Positions 57,577 to 64,000 of a stretch of DNA of 64,000 bases are shown piece after piece. The stretch's first letter is position 1. Every line of letters starts with the position of its first letter. This DNA comes from Corynebacterium sputi DSM 45148 (GTDB taxonomy: Bacteria; Actinomycetota; Actinomycetes; Mycobacteriales; Mycobacteriaceae): positions 107,998-171,997 of the forward strand of contig NZ_ATYV01000005.1 in assembly GCF_000427865.1 (NCBI RefSeq), in the 5' to 3' direction. The notes below the pieces were generated by a model, which was given only the letters and a program-made list of their open reading frames with translations, did not search any database and was not told the DNA's origin. Position numbers and translations under genes: made by a program.

Positions 57577-57676
57577 CACTACCGCGGTGACATCGAGCGC
57601 GCCAACGTTCAGCCGTCCAAGGTTGAGAAGATGCGCGCAAAGTGGGCCGGCGCCGCTCAGAACGGAGCATAGAGTC

Positions 57677-58039
57677 ATGACTTCCACCAAGAATGTGCAG
57701 CTCGATGAGGCTGTCGCAGCACATAAGCAGACCAACCCGAAGGCGCACTACACCTGGTGCACCATCTCTCTGGTTGTCGGACTCATCCCCTTGGTCCTCG
57801 GACTTATCGGTTACGCTGGCCTGCTTGGCTGGTTTGGATCGGCTGAAAGCTGGATGGCTTTGGCATCTCCGATTTTGGCCTTCGCCAGCCTGTTCTTCAT
57901 CCTTCCGGGACTAGTCGGACTGATCCGTGGACCGGGAGCACCCTCGACCCATGAGATTCCTCGCCCGAACAACCGCTACAAGGGCGAGGACGGCGAATGG
58001 GTCAAGTTCGAAACCTTCACTGACACTCTGAAGCGATAA
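57677..58039 (+). CDS. Small membrane protein between alkB and rubredoxin
   Basis: 120 residues from the ATG at 57677, 5 nt after the second stop of the alkB frame. Two hydrophobic helices (TISLVVGLIPLVLGLIGYAGLL and ALASPILAFASLFFILPGLVGLI) are flanked by a soluble N-terminus and an acidic, Lys-containing C-terminus (NNRYKGEDGEWVKFETFTD). I do not recognise a family. Its tight place in the hydroxylase cluster suggests an accessory to the membrane-bound AlkB-rubredoxin complex, which is inference. GGAG about 9 nt upstream serves as ribosome site. Confidence 0.7.
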   Translation: MTSTKNVQLDEAVAAHKQTNPKAHYTWCTISLVVGLIPLVLGLIGYAGLLGWFGSAESWMALASPILAFASLFFILPGLVGLIRGPGAPSTHEIPRPNNRYKGEDGEWVKFETFTDTLKR

Positions 58040-58053
58040 GCGAGATACACCAC

Positions 58054-58221
58054 ATGGCGAAGTACGACTGCCCCCTCTGTGATTACAGCCTCGACACCTC
58101 AGTCGGCGATCCGGCCGAAGGTTTCAAGCCAGGCCTCGACTGGGACACCGACGTTCCGGAAGACTGGTTCTGCCCTGACTGTGGAGTCCGTGACAAGGCT
58201 GACTTTGTGATCGTCTTGTAG
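58054..58221 (+). CDS. Rubredoxin 1 (AlkG1-type)
   Basis: 55 residues (MAKYDCPLCDYSLDTSVGD...). The four iron-binding cysteines are in CPLC and CPDC. The first motif lacks the usual CxxCG glycine (CPLCDY), and the second is followed by VRDKADF. An Arg inserted after the second CxxCG is the published mark of AlkG1-type rubredoxins, which fail to replace AlkG in electron transfer to AlkB. It begins 14 nt after the small membrane protein gene and is followed by a terminator. Confidence 0.88.
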   Translation: MAKYDCPLCDYSLDTSVGDPAEGFKPGLDWDTDVPEDWFCPDCGVRDKADFVIVL

Positions 58222-58244
58222 GAGCCCCGGGCAGGCTCCCTGAG

Positions 58245-58284
58245 TTGGGTGACTCGTGCAAAAGTGCACGGGTCACCCAATTTT
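58245..58284 (+). terminator. Terminator between the two rubredoxin genes
   Basis: A 16-bp stem (58245-58260 with 58265-58280, one wobble), AAAG loop and TTTT tract. It would separate rubredoxin 1 from rubredoxin 2. Confidence 0.85.
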
Positions 58285-58335
58285 GATGTTTAGATAGTTA
58301 TGAGTCACTAAGAAGTATCGCTCGAAAGGACACAC

Positions 58336-58512
58336 ATGGACTACAAGGTTTGGGAATGCGCTCAGTGCGGCTACATCTACGACGAGGCCTTGGGGGACGC
58401 TGAAGAAGGTTTCGAGCCCGGCACCCGTTGGGACGACATCCCTGATGACTGGGAGTGCCCGGACTGTGGTGCCAAGAAGGCTGACTTCGACATGGTCGAG
58501 ATCAAGCGCTAA
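58336..58512 (+). CDS. Rubredoxin 2 (AlkG2-type)
   Basis: 58 residues ([21 protein letters not shown]...) with canonical CAQCGYIYD and [11 protein letters not shown] motifs and no Arg insertion, the AlkG2 pattern able to pass electrons from the reductase to AlkB. GAAAGGA 5 nt before the ATG is a good ribosome site. A terminator upstream implies either readthrough or its own promoter. The reductase gene follows after 68 bp. Confidence 0.92.
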   Translation: MDYKVWECAQCGYIYDEALGDAEEGFEPGTRWDDIPDDWECPDCGAKKADFDMVEIKR

Positions 58513-58580
58513 TCAATACAGCTCCCCTCAGCAGGGGACGCAAGCGTCCTAGGGCGTTAAACGAAAGGCAACCAGGAGAG

Positions 58581-59789
58581 ATGGTCCAGAAAATCGCGAT
58601 CGTCGGCGGCGGAGTTGCAGCACACTCAGTGCTGTCAGCATTGACCTCCGCACTCGGGGAGAAGGACGAGCTCACTGTCGACGTCTACTCGGCTGAGCGG
58701 CACCGTCCGTACCGCCGTCCGGCGGTGAACAAGGACATCCTGATCGACGGCAAGTCAGCGGACGACGTCCAGCACAAGGCAACGCCGTTCGGCCACCCCG
58801 GAGTGACGTTCCACGCTGCGACCCCTGTGGCCGCATTGAACCTCGAGCGCCGTGAGGTCCAGCTCGAGGACGGTGCCACTGAGGTTTACGACGCAGTGGT
58901 TCTGGCCACCGGCGCCCGCCCCAGGGTCATTGATGCCCCGTACTTCGCAGGCCGCGACGTGCGCTACGTGCGTGAGCCCGATGACGCTATTGCAGTACGT
59001 GAGGTCCTGTCGGGCCTCTCCGCAGACGACAACGTCGTCGTAATCGGCGGCGGACTCCTCGGGCTGGAAGCTGCAGCGGCTTCCCGTTCGGTCTCCGAGG
59101 CTTCGGTGACCGTGCTCGAGCGCGAGAAGACTGTTTGCAGCCGCGTGCTGCCGAAGGCTGCGTCTGCGTGGTTGGTTGAGCGGCACACCGGTGAGGGCGT
59201 CGCGATCCTCTCGGGCCTGGATGATTCGGACATGACCGCAGCGATCGAGGAGCTCGATCCGAAGCTCGTCATCGTCGCAGTCGGTGTTGAGCGCAACACC
59301 TCTCTCGCCGAGAAGGCTGGCATCGACGTGAACCGCGGTGTCCTGGTGGACGACCGTGGTCGCACCTCCGCTGAGGGATTCTTCGCTGTCGGTGACTGCG
59401 TGGAATTCGGTGCTGCTGATGCTGCAGTGCCATTGATCGAAGACGAAGGGTCAGCGCGTCGTCTCGGCGATATCGTGGGCACCCTGCTCGCTGGTGGCGA
59501 AACCGGTAGCTTCCACGCTGAACCGGTTCGCGGCTGGTCCCGTCAGCTCGGCGCAATGATCAACATCGCCGGATTCAGTGGTGTCGGTGAGGGTCGGAAG
59601 GAACTCGTCGTGAAGCAGGATGGAGACGAACTCATCGTCTTCACCCTCGGTGGAGTCACTGGTAACGATTCTGTCGTTGGTGTTACCACCGTCGGCCGTA
59701 GTCCTGAGGTGCGAAAGGCGAAATCCGCTCTTGGATGGGATCTCGCTCAGATCGAGGAAGAGTTCTTTGCGGAGCAGCCCAACCCGTAA
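58581..59789 (+). CDS. rubB: Rubredoxin reductase
   Basis: 402 residues. FAD-binding IAIVGGGVAAHSVLSAL at the N-terminus, the RPYRRPAVNKDIL segment typical of ferredoxin/rubredoxin reductases, NAD-binding VVVIGGGLLGLEAAA, and the second FAD motif TSAEGFFAVGDCVEF. It moves electrons from NAD(P)H to rubredoxin for AlkB. AGGAGAG precedes the ATG. It lies between rubredoxin 2 and the DUF4442 gene in the same direction. Confidence 0.9.
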   Translation: MVQKIAIVGGGVAAHSVLSALTSALGEKDELTVDVYSAERHRPYRRPAVNKDILIDGKSADDVQHKATPFGHPGVTFHAATPVAALNLERREVQLEDGATEVYDAVVLATGARPRVIDAPYFAGRDVRYVREPDDAIAVREVLSGLSADDNVVVIGGGLLGLEAAAASRSVSEASVTVLEREKTVCSRVLPKAASAWLVERHTGEGVAILSGLDDSDMTAAIEELDPKLVIVAVGVERNTSLAEKAGIDVNRGVLVDDRGRTSAEGFFAVGDCVEFGAADAAVPLIEDEGSARRLGDIVGTLLAGGETGSFHAEPVRGWSRQLGAMINIAGFSGVGEGRKELVVKQDGDELIVFTLGGVTGNDSVVGVTTVGRSPEVRKAKSALGWDLAQIEEEFFAEQPNP

Positions 59790-59821
59790 CCGGGCCGCAG
59801 GTACGAAAGGAAAGCCGACTC

Positions 59822-60667
59822 ATGGCAGGAAAAATTTCGGACTATCTGTTTAAGAGGTTCGCGCGGAGTCCGAAGATGCTCGCCTTCGGAATGACTCTGT
59901 TCCCCCCGCTAGGCAGCGCTGGAGTGCGTGTCCGCAACATCAGCGATGACTGGTCGCACGCGGAGGCGCACCTCAACCTGCAGTTCTTTAACCGGAACAT
60001 GCATGGCGCAGCGTTCGGCGGCACCTTGTTCTCCATGACCGATGCGATCTTCGGCACCTTGGTGATGAAGCGCCTCGGACCGCAGTACGAGGCATGGACG
60101 AGGACCGGTACCTTCCAGTACCTCAACCCTGGCCGCTCCGGTGCCAAGGCAATCGTGGATATTGATGACGAGATCATCGAGCAGATCCGCGAAGAGATTG
60201 AGACCGACGGATTCAGCAACATCCCGTTCACCACTGTCATTGAGAACATTGACGGTTCAATCGCCGGTATTGGGCAGCAGTCCCTGCACTGCCGTAAGCG
60301 TAAGTCTCGGGAGGCGAACCGGTCCCACGCTGAACAGGCGACCGGCAGTTCCCGTCCGCGTCGGGTCCGTGGTGGCATCTCGGTGCGCGAGCCGCGCGGT
60401 ATCGCACTTGCCGCGATTGCCACTGCATTGGTCTGGCGCGCTCTTGGTGAAGACCCAAATCGTCTCACCGAGATCCTCAGTGAGAAGCGCAGGATTCCTT
60501 TGCCCGAGGATCAAGCAGCGTTCGTCGCCGATGTGCTGATCACCGGCGGACACCTCACCCGCGAGGAAGTGCTGGAGGCGAAGATCCCAGAGAGTCTTCT
60601 GCCGGCGGACACCGGTCAGGATCTCGCCACAGAGGCTGAGCCCTCTGAGATCAGCCGCGCCCGATAA
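59822..60667 (+). CDS. DUF4442 hotdog-fold protein with helical C-terminal extension
   Basis: 281 residues from the ATG at 59822, with AGGAAAG 8 nt upstream. The first 150 residues form a DUF4442/PaaI-like hotdog (FFNRNMHGAAFGGTLFSMTDAIFGTLV, WTRTGTFQYLNPGRSGAKAIVDI). A basic linker (RKRKSREANRSH, RPRRVRGG) and a C-terminal helical region (residues 190-281) follow, which I cannot assign. The hotdog part suggests acyl-CoA or fatty-acyl thioester hydrolysis or binding, which fits the products of alkane oxidation. The start of the convergent SDR stop overlaps its end by 17 bp. Confidence 0.75.
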   Translation: MAGKISDYLFKRFARSPKMLAFGMTLFPPLGSAGVRVRNISDDWSHAEAHLNLQFFNRNMHGAAFGGTLFSMTDAIFGTLVMKRLGPQYEAWTRTGTFQYLNPGRSGAKAIVDIDDEIIEQIREEIETDGFSNIPFTTVIENIDGSIAGIGQQSLHCRKRKSREANRSHAEQATGSSRPRRVRGGISVREPRGIALAAIATALVWRALGEDPNRLTEILSEKRRIPLPEDQAAFVADVLITGGHLTREEVLEAKIPESLLPADTGQDLATEAEPSEISRAR

Positions 60668-61409
60668 AGGGCATGCCGGAGGCGCTCACTGTTAGTTCGT
60701 CGACAGTGGCCTCCGGCGGCAGTGATGCCATGAAGGCAATTGCCTTTGCGGCGTCGTCCACGTCGCAGGTCGGCTCGACGAGCCTGGAGCCGTTCGCCTG
60801 TAGGGCACCCTCGCCCACGCCGAAACCGGCGAGTAGTTCGGTTGCAGCATTGCCGATGTCGATACGCCCGCAGGTGATGCCGTTAGCGCGTCCGTCGAGT
60901 GACAGCACCTTCGTGAGTCCCACCAGGGCGGACTTAGTGGACGCGTACGCCACAGACCGAGGACGGGGCACCTGCGCCGCGATCGATGCATTGACGATGA
61001 TCCGGCCGCCACCAGCGATTTTCATACGTCGGAAAGCCTCTCTGCACGTCAAGAATGTTCCGGTGAGGTTCACGTCCACAGTGGTGCGGTACTGCTCTAC
61101 GTCCACGTCCCCGAATTCCTCGGTGGGTCCGGGCATTCCTGCGTTGGCGACAACGAGGTCGATGTGGCCGTTGCGCTCGAGGGAGAAGTCGAAAAGCGAG
61201 GCGATAGCGGCCTCGTCAGTGATGTCGCAGACGGCCCAGTCAACAGCGCCGGCAGCGCGTGGATCAGCGGCCGTTTCGGCCAAGGCTTCTTCACCTCGGC
61301 CGCAGACAGTCACCGTCCAACCGTCGCGAACGAGGGCGTAGGCGGCAGCGCGGCCGATGCCCGCACTTCCTCCGGTGATGATGGCGTGGGGCTTCGCAGT
61401 GTCGTTCAT
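60651..61409 (-). CDS. Short-chain dehydrogenase/reductase
   Basis: 252 residues from the ATG at 61409. Rossmann TGGSAGIGRAAAYALV, the NAG motif VVANAGMPGP, and the Ser-Tyr-Lys set in VNASIAAQ and YASTKSALVG identify a classical SDR; CGRGEEAL after the second strand suggests NADP(H). The substrate is unknown. It is convergent with the alk cluster and divergent from the TIM-barrel gene, so it is not obviously part of either unit. The extended open frame upstream overlaps the divergent gene and is rejected. Confidence 0.85.
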   Translation of the reverse strand: MNDTAKPHAIITGGSAGIGRAAAYALVRDGWTVTVCGRGEEALAETAADPRAAGAVDWAVCDITDEAAIASLFDFSLERNGHIDLVVANAGMPGPTEEFGDVDVEQYRTTVDVNLTGTFLTCREAFRRMKIAGGGRIIVNASIAAQVPRPRSVAYASTKSALVGLTKVLSLDGRANGITCGRIDIGNAATELLAGFGVGEGALQANGSRLVEPTCDVDDAAKAIAFMASLPPEATVDELTVSASGMPFIGRG

Positions 61410-61449
61410 GTTCCCATCCAAGCATGTGGGCGGACGATAGAATTCAGCC

Positions 61450-62196
61450 ATGGAAAATTCGCAGCGCACGCTGATGACGGATGTCGCCAACTGCTCCACT
61501 CTGTACCCGGGCACCGCGCCGTTTGAGGCCGCTCGTGCGGCCCGCGATGCCGGGTACCGGAATGTGGAGTATTGGTGGCCCTTCCGTACTCCGGTGCCCA
61601 CGCGAGCGGAGGTGGATGCGTTTCTTCAGGCGCTTGACGACGCCTCCTTATCCCTCATCGCCCTCAACCTCTGGGGAGGCGATATGGCGGCAGGCGAGAG
61701 GGGCGTTCTCCATCGGGAGGAATTGCAAGCGGGACATCTAGATACAGTCGCCAGGATCGCAGAGGCCACTGGGACCTTGCGGTTCTGCAATACGTTGCCC
61801 GGGGCCGGCGGGCCGGAACTGCTGCCACAGCAGGTCGATCGATTGGGGGCAATCGTCACCCGGCTTGGGCAAAACGGGGTGCTGCCATTGATTGAACCGC
61901 TGTCGGGAAATCCTGATCTGCCGGTGCGGGACCCGTGGACTGCTGTGGAGCTTTCCGACGCAACCGGCGTCGGAGTGCTCGCCGACTTTTTCCATTTCGC
62001 CGCACTAGAGGTAGACGTGGAGAAGTGGCTTGGAGACGTCGAGAAGCGAATCGTTCCCCTGCCGGACCACGTGCAAATCGCAGACTTCCCAGGCCGAGGG
62101 GCGCCAGGCACAGGAGATGCTCCCTTAGAGAAGTGGATCCATTCGCTCTTCGCCAGCGGCTACAACGCCCACGTATCGGCGGAGTGGATGGGCTAG
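61450..62196 (+). CDS. Hydroxypyruvate isomerase-like TIM-barrel protein
   Basis: 248 residues from the ATG at 61450. TAGAAT ends 6 nt upstream (leaderless). The Hyi/sugar-phosphate isomerase family pattern is visible: [48 protein letters not shown] (metal Glu), [17 protein letters not shown] (Asp/His), [17 protein letters not shown] and a final Glu in HVSAEWMG. It may interconvert hydroxypyruvate and tartronate semialdehyde, but related aldose isomerases look the same. No glyoxylate genes are adjacent. gltX begins 64 bp downstream with its own -10. Confidence 0.75.
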   Translation: MENSQRTLMTDVANCSTLYPGTAPFEAARAARDAGYRNVEYWWPFRTPVPTRAEVDAFLQALDDASLSLIALNLWGGDMAAGERGVLHREELQAGHLDTVARIAEATGTLRFCNTLPGAGGPELLPQQVDRLGAIVTRLGQNGVLPLIEPLSGNPDLPVRDPWTAVELSDATGVGVLADFFHFAALEVDVEKWLGDVEKRIVPLPDHVQIADFPGRGAPGTGDAPLEKWIHSLFASGYNAHVSAEWMG

Positions 62197-62260
62197 CGGG
62201 CTCGGGCGAACGCTGACCTTGCGAGGTGGGACAGGGGTGGTGCGGGTATCGTCGGAAAGC

Positions 62261-63748
62261 ATGTCTGACGTTCGCGTACGCTTTTGCCCTTCGCCCACCG
62301 GAACGCCCCACGTGGGCTTGATCCGAACCGCTTTGTTCAACTGGGCCTACGCCCGCCACACCGGTGGAAAGCTGGTGTTCCGCATCGAGGACACCGACGC
62401 TGCCCGTGACTCTGAGGAGTCCTACCAGGCGATCATTGACGCCCTGGGGTGGCTCGGCCTGGATTGGGACGAGGGAATCAACGTTGGCGGTCCGCACGAG
62501 CCGTACCGTCAGTCGCAGCGCAAAGACCTGTACCAGGACGTTCTGTCGAAGCTCCTAGAAGCAGGCGAGGCGTACGAGGACTTCTCCACCAAGGAAGAGG
62601 TCGAAGAGCGCCGCAAGGCAAAGGGTGAGAGCACGCAGCTCGGCTACGACAACTTCGACCGCGACCTCACCGAAGAGCAGAAGGAAGCGTTCCGTGCAGA
62701 AGGCCGCAAGCCTGTCATCCGCGTGCGCATGCCAGATCACGACATCGCTTTCGAAGACCTTGTCCGTGGACGCGTCGAGTTCAAGGCTGGTTCAGTTCCG
62801 GACTTCGTCATCGCCCGTTCCAATGGTGAGCCGCTGTACACGCTGGTAAACCCGGTCGACGACGCCCTGATGGAGATCACCCACGTCCTGCGCGGCGAAG
62901 ATCTGCTGTCCTCCACCCCTCGCCAGATCGCACTGTATGAAGCACTCGTGCGCATCGGTGTCGCCAAGGAAGTGCCCCAGTTCGGACACCTTCCGTTCGT
63001 CATGGGTGAGGGCAACAAGAAGCTCTCCAAGCGTGACCCGGAGTCGGATCTCTTCATCCACCGCGACAACGGCTTCATCCCCGAGGGCCTGCTGAACTAC
63101 CTGGCGCTGCTCGGTTGGTCGATCTCCGCAGATAACGAGATCTTCTCGATGGACGAGATGGTGAAGGCCTTCGATATCCACGACGTGAATTCCAACCCGG
63201 CCCGCTTCGACCAGAAGAAGGCCGACGCGATCAATGCCGATCACATCCGACTGCTGGAACCGGCTGACTTCGCAGCCCGTCTGCGGACCTACCTGGAGAC
63301 CTACCGCGAATTCCCGACCGACTACCCGCAGAAGGACTTCGCCTTCGCTGCGGACCTGGTGCAGACCCGAATCAAGACCCTCGGCGACGCATGGGATCTG
63401 CTGAAGTTCCTCGTTATCGACGAGTCCGAGTTCTCCCTCGACGAGAAGGCTGCACGCAAGAACCTTAAGGAAGATGCTGTCCCGGTTCTGGACTCTTCCA
63501 TTGCCGTTGTCGAAGGCATCGACGAGGACTCCTTCGTCACCGCCACGATCGAGGAAGGCCTCACCAAGGCTCTTATCGAGGACATGGAACTGAAGCCGCG
63601 CAAGGCCTTCGGCGCTGTGCGAGTGGCTGTTTCCGGCGCGCAGGTCTCCCCGCCGCTGTTCGAGTCCATGGAGCTGTTGGGCAAGGAGCGGACGCTGTCC
63701 CGCCTGCGTGCCGCCCGTGAGGTCACACCCTTCCCGGCTGCCCAGTAA
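62261..63748 (+). CDS. gltX: Glutamyl-tRNA synthetase (probably non-discriminating)
   Basis: 495 residues from the ATG at 62261. TATCGT ends 8 nt upstream. Class I motifs: [15 protein letters not shown] (HIGH-type at His17) and KKLSKRDPE (KMSKS-type near 255), plus [14 protein letters not shown] and the C-terminal anticodon-binding helices. With gatCAB in the same window and no glutaminyl-tRNA synthetase seen, it should also charge tRNA-Gln with glutamate. The tRNA-Gln gene is 157 bp downstream, the order found in other corynebacteria. A weak hairpin lies at 63767-63801. Confidence 0.96.
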   Translation: MSDVRVRFCPSPTGTPHVGLIRTALFNWAYARHTGGKLVFRIEDTDAARDSEESYQAIIDALGWLGLDWDEGINVGGPHEPYRQSQRKDLYQDVLSKLLEAGEAYEDFSTKEEVEERRKAKGESTQLGYDNFDRDLTEEQKEAFRAEGRKPVIRVRMPDHDIAFEDLVRGRVEFKAGSVPDFVIARSNGEPLYTLVNPVDDALMEITHVLRGEDLLSSTPRQIALYEALVRIGVAKEVPQFGHLPFVMGEGNKKLSKRDPESDLFIHRDNGFIPEGLLNYLALLGWSISADNEIFSMDEMVKAFDIHDVNSNPARFDQKKADAINADHIRLLEPADFAARLRTYLETYREFPTDYPQKDFAFAADLVQTRIKTLGDAWDLLKFLVIDESEFSLDEKAARKNLKEDAVPVLDSSIAVVEGIDEDSFVTATIEEGLTKALIEDMELKPRKAFGAVRVAVSGAQVSPPLFESMELLGKERTLSRLRAAREVTPFPAAQ

Positions 63749-63825
63749 GACTCGGGGAGTGCAGGAGCCCGGAACCTGAATAAGGAACCGGGATTCCGGG
63801 CGGTTTAGGGCTCTGACATGCGGAT

Positions 63826-63855
63826 TTGTGCGTGAGCCTCGAATCGACTTATAGT
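63826..63855 (+). promoter_or_regulatory. tRNA-Gln promoter
   Basis: TTGTGC (63826-63831), an 18-bp spacer and TATAGT (63850-63855), about 50 nt before the mature 5' end. Confidence 0.65.
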
Positions 63856-63905
63856 TACTCCCGTTGCACGGAGCGGTGCGCAGACGTACACTGCTCCATC
63901 TGCGA

Positions 63906-63977
63906 TGGCCTATGGTGTAATTGGCAACACAGCGGTTTCTGGTACCGTCGTTCTAGGTTCGAGTCCTGGTAGGCCAG
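63906..63977 (+). tRNA. tRNA-Gln (anticodon CUG)
   Basis: 72 nt fold into a cloverleaf: acceptor TGGCCTA with TAGGCCA plus discriminator G, a 5-bp anticodon stem GCGGT/ACCGT around loop TTCTGGT (anticodon CTG), and a T arm with GGTTCGAGTCC. The U1-A72 end pair is the Gln identity feature used by GatCAB. CCA is not encoded. Confidence 0.92.
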
Positions 63978-64000
63978 CGAACTTCCGGTTTTCCGGTAGT

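Noticed and set aside
56443..57735. Minus-strand ORF (430 codons) opposite alkB
   Set aside because: Antisense shadow; the di-iron histidine motifs on the plus strand identify the real gene.
63767..63801. Strong terminator after gltX
   Set aside because: Only an 8-bp stem with a 19-nt loop and no T tract; too weak to list as a feature.
63906..63977. tRNA-Glu next to gltX
   Set aside because: The anticodon loop reads TTCTGGT, giving CUG and the U1-A72 pair, which is tRNA-Gln.

Overview
The window is a high-GC actinobacterial chromosome segment, almost certainly from a Corynebacterium. The evidence is gene content and order: etfBA, cysteine desulfurase, mnmA, a MetE-like protein, ligA, an ACT protein, gatC-gatA, pfkA, gatB, an LppZ-like lipoprotein, doxX, ilvD, a CFP-6-like PH protein, an MscCG-type channel with the corynebacterial C-terminal membrane extension, ilvBNC, serA, leuB, an FAH-family oxaloacetate decarboxylase, gltX and tRNA-Gln. 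From memory this order is largely collinear with the Rv2992c-Rv3029c region of Mycobacterium tuberculosis and with the C. glutamicum ilvD-gltX region. GTG starts, convergent and ATGA overlaps, and leaderless promoters (-10 box 6-8 nt before the start codon) are common.

Layout. 1-5.6 kb: a truncated luciferase-like monooxygenase, methylmalonyl-CoA epimerase, a thiamine-binding-type protein, a thioredoxin-fold/TPR protein with a His-rich N-terminus, a PGPGW membrane protein, a lone ABC ATPase, a Nudix hydrolase and a THUMP-like methyltransferase. 5.8-11.2 kb: electron transfer flavoprotein and tRNA thiolation genes. 11.3-14.4 kb: a cobalamin riboswitch in front of btuFCD. 14.4-26 kb: an exonuclease, ligA, the GatCAB amidotransferase genes, an MFS exporter, pfkA, and two tandem paralogous membrane proteins of unknown function. 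26-31 kb: an AftA-like arabinosyltransferase, a siderophore-interacting protein under a DtxR-like box, an LppZ-like lipoprotein and DoxX. 31-39.2 kb: branched-chain amino acid synthesis around mscCG. 39.4-43 kb: a CWB2-type lipoprotein, a gene-poor stretch and a citrate transporter whose natural start appears frameshifted. 43.2-56 kb: serA, an unusual heterodimeric ABC exporter, an acetate CoA-transferase, leuB with an LtbR-like operator, a cNMP/CBS/nucleotidyltransferase protein with an exonuclease, the FAH protein and isochorismate synthase. 56.2-60.7 kb: an alkane hydroxylation cluster (alkB, small membrane protein, two rubredoxins, reductase, DUF4442 protein) behind a promoter with a GlxR-like site. 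60.7-64 kb: an SDR, a TIM-barrel isomerase, gltX and tRNA-Gln.

How the genes work together. GatCAB, gltX and tRNA-Gln(CUG) fit the indirect route to Gln-tRNA. ilvD, ilvBNC and leuB make branched-chain amino acids, and two of their upstream regions carry related palindromes. btuFCD would supply B12, used for example by the methylmalonyl-CoA mutase that partners the epimerase at the left end. The alk cluster is a complete hydroxylase electron chain (reductase, rubredoxin, AlkB).

The strongest leads are: an in-frame amber codon near the end of alkB followed by 31 codons of AlkB-like tail; a C6 tract that puts the citrate transporter's good ribosome site and ATG out of frame; an ABC exporter pair whose two degenerate halves leave one complete composite ATP site; the tandem paralogous membrane proteins between pfkA and gatB; and operator candidates at ilvD, ilvB, leuB, alkB and the siderophore-interacting gene. 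I saw no mobile elements, CRISPR arrays, rRNA or phage genes.
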